Made by a program: the position numbers and the translations under genes
Shown here: one piece after another, positions 62,801 to 64,000 of the stretch
Layout of the letters: each line of letters begins with the position of its first letter
How positions within the stretch are numbered: position 1 is the stretch's first letter
Notes under the pieces: model-generated
Database searches by the model: none
The model's input: the letters and a program-made list of their open reading frames with translations, nothing else
What the model was told of the DNA's origin: nothing
Source: Pseudomonas mandelii
Lineage (GTDB): Bacteria > Pseudomonadota > Gammaproteobacteria > Pseudomonadales > Pseudomonadaceae
Direction: 5' to 3'
DNA: 64,000 nucleotides
Assembly: GCF_900106065.1 (NCBI RefSeq)
Contig: NZ_LT629796.1
Coordinates: 6,734,501-6,798,500 of the forward strand

Positions 62801-63001
62801 GTGGGCGGCGCCCGCAGCAAGCTCATCGGCAGCCTGGGTTCAACGTTGACCGGAGGCGAGAATGCGACGTTGATTTTCCGATGTTGGAACGGCAAGCGAT
62901 TCAAGAATGTCGTGGCGCATACCGGCAAGGATGGCGTGGAAGCGCATGTGCCGTATCAGGTGGACGAGGCGGATAACCTCGTCACCAAGCCCGACGAATA
63001 A
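59900..63001 (+). CDS. ina: Ice nucleation protein (InaZ/InaW type)
   Basis: A 1033-residue cell-surface protein that templates ice. The N-terminal domain (about residues 1-160: NKVLVLRTCANDMSDHAGQV, NGLVGLLWGEGSS, AEVVHTGTQD) is the membrane-targeting part. A central region of roughly 50 repeats of 16 residues follows (AGYGSTQTAGHESTLT type); the TxT rows are thought to order water. The last repeats are the R-coils, rich in Arg/Lys (GDRSKLIAGKDSTQIA), important for assembly. A C-terminal cap (FRCWNGKRFKNVVAHTGKDG) ends at KPDE, about eight residues short of the usual acidic KPDEDDDW tail. The start at 59900 gives the usual N-terminus; its ribosome site is weak. Confidence 0.95.
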   Translation: MSDNKVLVLRTCANDMSDHAGQVWPDAGLVVCKHWKPSKKLENGLVGLLWGEGSSTQLSLRADAKWVVCEVHIDQIIKLDEDGMIKFPEAEVVHTGTQDSSINYIAAHIEHYQSANIPLIDTPLESPNKTSSREFESRRAQGYSPSGIGAKTDASQTFETAVYGSTLTGGHQSYLLAGYGSTETAGGQSSLIAGYGSTLTAADSSSLTAGYGSTEMAGDDSSLIAGYGSTQIAGQKSTLTADYGSSQTAQDGSTLTAGYGSTETAGSDSSLTAGYGSTQTAQEGSALTAGYGSTETAGSDSALIAGYGSTQTAGHESTLTAGYGSTQTAQENSSLTAGYGSTATAGSDSTLIAGYGSTQTAGHESTLTAGYGTTQTAQESSSLTAGYGSTATAGHDSSLIAGYGSTQTAGYESTLTAGYGSTQTAQESSSLTAGYGSTGTAGYASSLIAGYGTTQTAGYESSLTAGYGSTLTAQESSSLTAGYGSTETAGGDSSLIAGYGSTQTAGYDSSLTAGYGSTLTAQDGSSLTAGYGTTETAGHESSLIAGYGSTQTAGYESHLTAGYGSTQTARESSVLTAGYGSTATAGGDSSLIAGYGSTQTAGHDSTLTAGYGSTLTARENSSLTAGYGSTQTAGYKSTLTAGYGSTQTARESSVLTAGYGSTGTAGSNSSLIAGYGSTQTAGYESTLTAGYGSTLTAQDNSSLTAGYGSTETAGYESSLIAGYGSTQTAGYDSTLTAGYGSTLTAQDSSSLTAGYGSTETAGYDSTLIAGYGSTLTAQHNSTLTAGYGSTETAGQDSSLIAGYGSSLTSGIRSFLTAGYGSTLISGLRSVLTAGYGSSLTSGMHSTLTAGYGSNQIASYQSSLIAGPDSTQIAGHKSMLIAGKDSSQTAGYRSTLIAGAGSVQTAGDRSKLIAGKDSTQIAGDRSKLLAGSNSHLTAGDRSKLTAGDDCTLMGGDKSVLTAGKNSILVGGARSKLIGSLGSTLTGGENATLIFRCWNGKRFKNVVAHTGKDGVEAHVPYQVDEADNLVTKPDE
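60390..62870 (+). repeat. Tandem 48-base coding repeats of ice nucleation gene
   Basis: About fifty tandem units of 48 bases encode the 16-residue ice-nucleation repeats. Units alternate in a 3-unit (144-base) pattern seen as TAGYGST / TA-Q-S / IAGYGST order. The pattern weakens after about 62460, where the R-coil units begin. Long open frames on the other strand here are side effects of the repeats. Confidence 0.9.
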
Positions 63002-63013
63002 CTTTCTCGGTCG

Positions 63014-63040
63014 GGCCACCCTCGCAGCTTGAGGGTGGCC
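63014..63040. terminator. Hairpin between ice nucleation and ggt genes
   Basis: GGCCACCCTC and GAGGGTGGCC form a 10-base perfect stem with a 7-base loop between two convergent genes. There is no T run, but the position suits a shared terminator. Confidence 0.6.
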
Positions 63041-63053
63041 ATGGACTTACGCC

Positions 63054-64000
63054 TTAGTAGCCGAGCGACAACCCCGTATTCCTGCGCGGGTCATTGGCCC
63101 CATAGAAGCGGTTCTTGCCCACCGGTTTGCCTTCCAGCGAAGGCGCGCCCACCAGGATCGCCGCCAAATGGTTGGGATCCTGCGGCCCGGCAAACTTGTG
63201 GCCCCAGCTCTCAAGCATCTTCACCGTGTCCGGACTGGTGGTGAAGGTCTCCAGGTTGGTCTCTTCCGGCAGCCATTGCTGGTGGAAACGCGGTGCATCG
63301 ACCGCTTCCTGGATGTTCATGCCGTAGTCGATCACGTTGAGCATGGTCAGCAAGGTGGCGGTGATGATGCGACTGCCGCCGGGGGTGCCGACAACCATGA
63401 CCACTTTGCCGTCCTTGGTGACGATGGTCGGGCTCATGGACGACAGCGGTGCCTTGCCGGGCGCAATAGCGTTGGCTTCGCCTTGCACCAGGCCGTACAT
63501 GTTGGGCACGCCGATTTTTGAGGTGAAGTCGTCCATTTCGTCGTTGAGGATGACCCCGGTTTTGCTGGCCATCACACCGGCACCGAACCAGTCGTTGAGG
63601 GTGTAGGTCACTGACACCGCGTTGCCCCATTTATCGACGATGGAGTAATGCGTGGTGTTGCTGCCTTCATGGGGTGCTACGCCGGGTTTGAGCTCGCGGG
63701 ACACGCCGGCTTTTTGCGGATTGATCGCCGCGCGGATTTTGGTCGCGTAGTTCTTGTCCAGCAGATGCTCGATCGGGTTTTTAACGAAGTCCGGGTCGCC
63801 GAGGTAGCTATTGCGGTCCACATAGGCATGGCGCATCGCTTCGATCTGGTAATGCATGCCCTGGGCCGAGTGGTAGCCCAGATCCTTCATCGGGTAGCCT
63901 TCGAGAATGTTCATGATCTCGCAGATCACCACACCACCGGAGCTGGGCGGAGGTGCCGACACCACGTGATAACCGCGGTAGTCACACTCGATCGGCGCCA
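63054..64000 (-). CDS. ggt: Gamma-glutamyltranspeptidase, C-terminal part
   Basis: The visible 315 residues run off the right edge without a start. They include most of the small subunit: the nucleophile Thr in EGSNTTHYSIVDKWGN, where the precursor cuts itself, the lid-like LNDEMDDFTSK, SSMSPTIV and GTPGGSRIITA that hold the glutamyl group. It releases gamma-glutamyl groups from glutathione in the periplasm. The missing N-terminal half carries the signal and large subunit. Confidence 0.93.
   Translation of the reverse strand, partial: APIECDYRGYHVVSAPPPSSGGVVICEIMNILEGYPMKDLGYHSAQGMHYQIEAMRHAYVDRNSYLGDPDFVKNPIEHLLDKNYATKIRAAINPQKAGVSRELKPGVAPHEGSNTTHYSIVDKWGNAVSVTYTLNDWFGAGVMASKTGVILNDEMDDFTSKIGVPNMYGLVQGEANAIAPGKAPLSSMSPTIVTKDGKVVMVVGTPGGSRIITATLLTMLNVIDYGMNIQEAVDAPRFHQQWLPEETNLETFTTSPDTVKMLESWGHKFAGPQDPNHLAAILVGAPSLEGKPVGKNRFYGANDPRRNTGLSLGY

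Noticed and set aside
60390..62870. Regular repeats that could suggest a CRISPR array
   Set aside because: The period is 48 bases with no spacers, and the repeats encode the known 16-residue coils of an ice nucleation protein.

Overview
The window is about 60% GC chromosomal DNA that reads as a fluorescent Pseudomonas (P. fluorescens/P. syringae relatives). The pointers are the glcC-glcDEFG glycolate locus, an LsfA-type 1-Cys peroxiredoxin, DUF2790 and DUF6124 small proteins, Pseudomonas-style REP/REPIN palindromes (927-998, 13898-13993, 46038-46136), many LysR/GntR regulators with catabolic operons, and an InaZ/InaW-type ice nucleation gene. The assignment rests on recalled family features, not on a database search. 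No rRNA, tRNA or CRISPR array was found.

Layout. 1-3877 (minus): a polar amino-acid ABC importer whose ATPase is fused to a PLP aminotransferase. 3878-7154: an AT-rich gap, then a two-gene cassette of an alpha/beta-hydrolase-caspase fusion and a peptidoglycan-hydrolase-like protein. 7333-8553: two convergent lipoproteins. 8661-13870: glycolate oxidation. 14021-18092: envelope and stress genes, including an M15D dipeptidase/L,D-transpeptidase fusion, a GNAT enzyme and a peroxiredoxin, plus one gene relic. 18145-25615: LysR, aldo/keto reductase, an EmrAB-TolC-like tripartite pump with divergent TetR, and mug. 25809-31446: a four-gene operon (glutamine-synthetase-like ligase, aldehyde dehydrogenase, Fe-alcohol dehydrogenase, APC permease), probably for amine/amino-alcohol use through gamma-glutamylation.

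31447-45892: relics and repeats, a lipoprotein/DUF2252 pair, an MFS-hydrolase pair divergent from LysR, a DJ-1/PfpI protein, a creatininase-family/MFS pair divergent from LysR, and a GntR regulator divergent from an enolase-superfamily/AEC transporter pair. 46038-51000 is the most accessory part: REP, a DUF6124 gene with a structured leader, an FAD oxidase, two orphan small proteins and a complete ISL3-family insertion with 8-bp target duplication. 51172-59406: sterol-desaturase/flavin-reductase operon with AraC regulator, MDR oxidoreductase with ArsR, nitrilase-family/NCS1 permease operon with divergent LysR, and an isochorismatase-family hydrolase. 59900-63001: the ice nucleation gene; 63054-64000: the C-terminal part of gamma-glutamyltranspeptidase.

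Most of the window is ordinary soil/plant-associated metabolism arranged as regulator plus catabolic operon plus transporter. The least ordinary items are the caspase cassette, the two enzyme fusions (1874-3877 and 14785-16245), the structured leader at 46540-46729, and the ice nucleation gene. Starts were chosen mainly by visible Shine-Dalgarno spacing, so several differ from the longest open frame.
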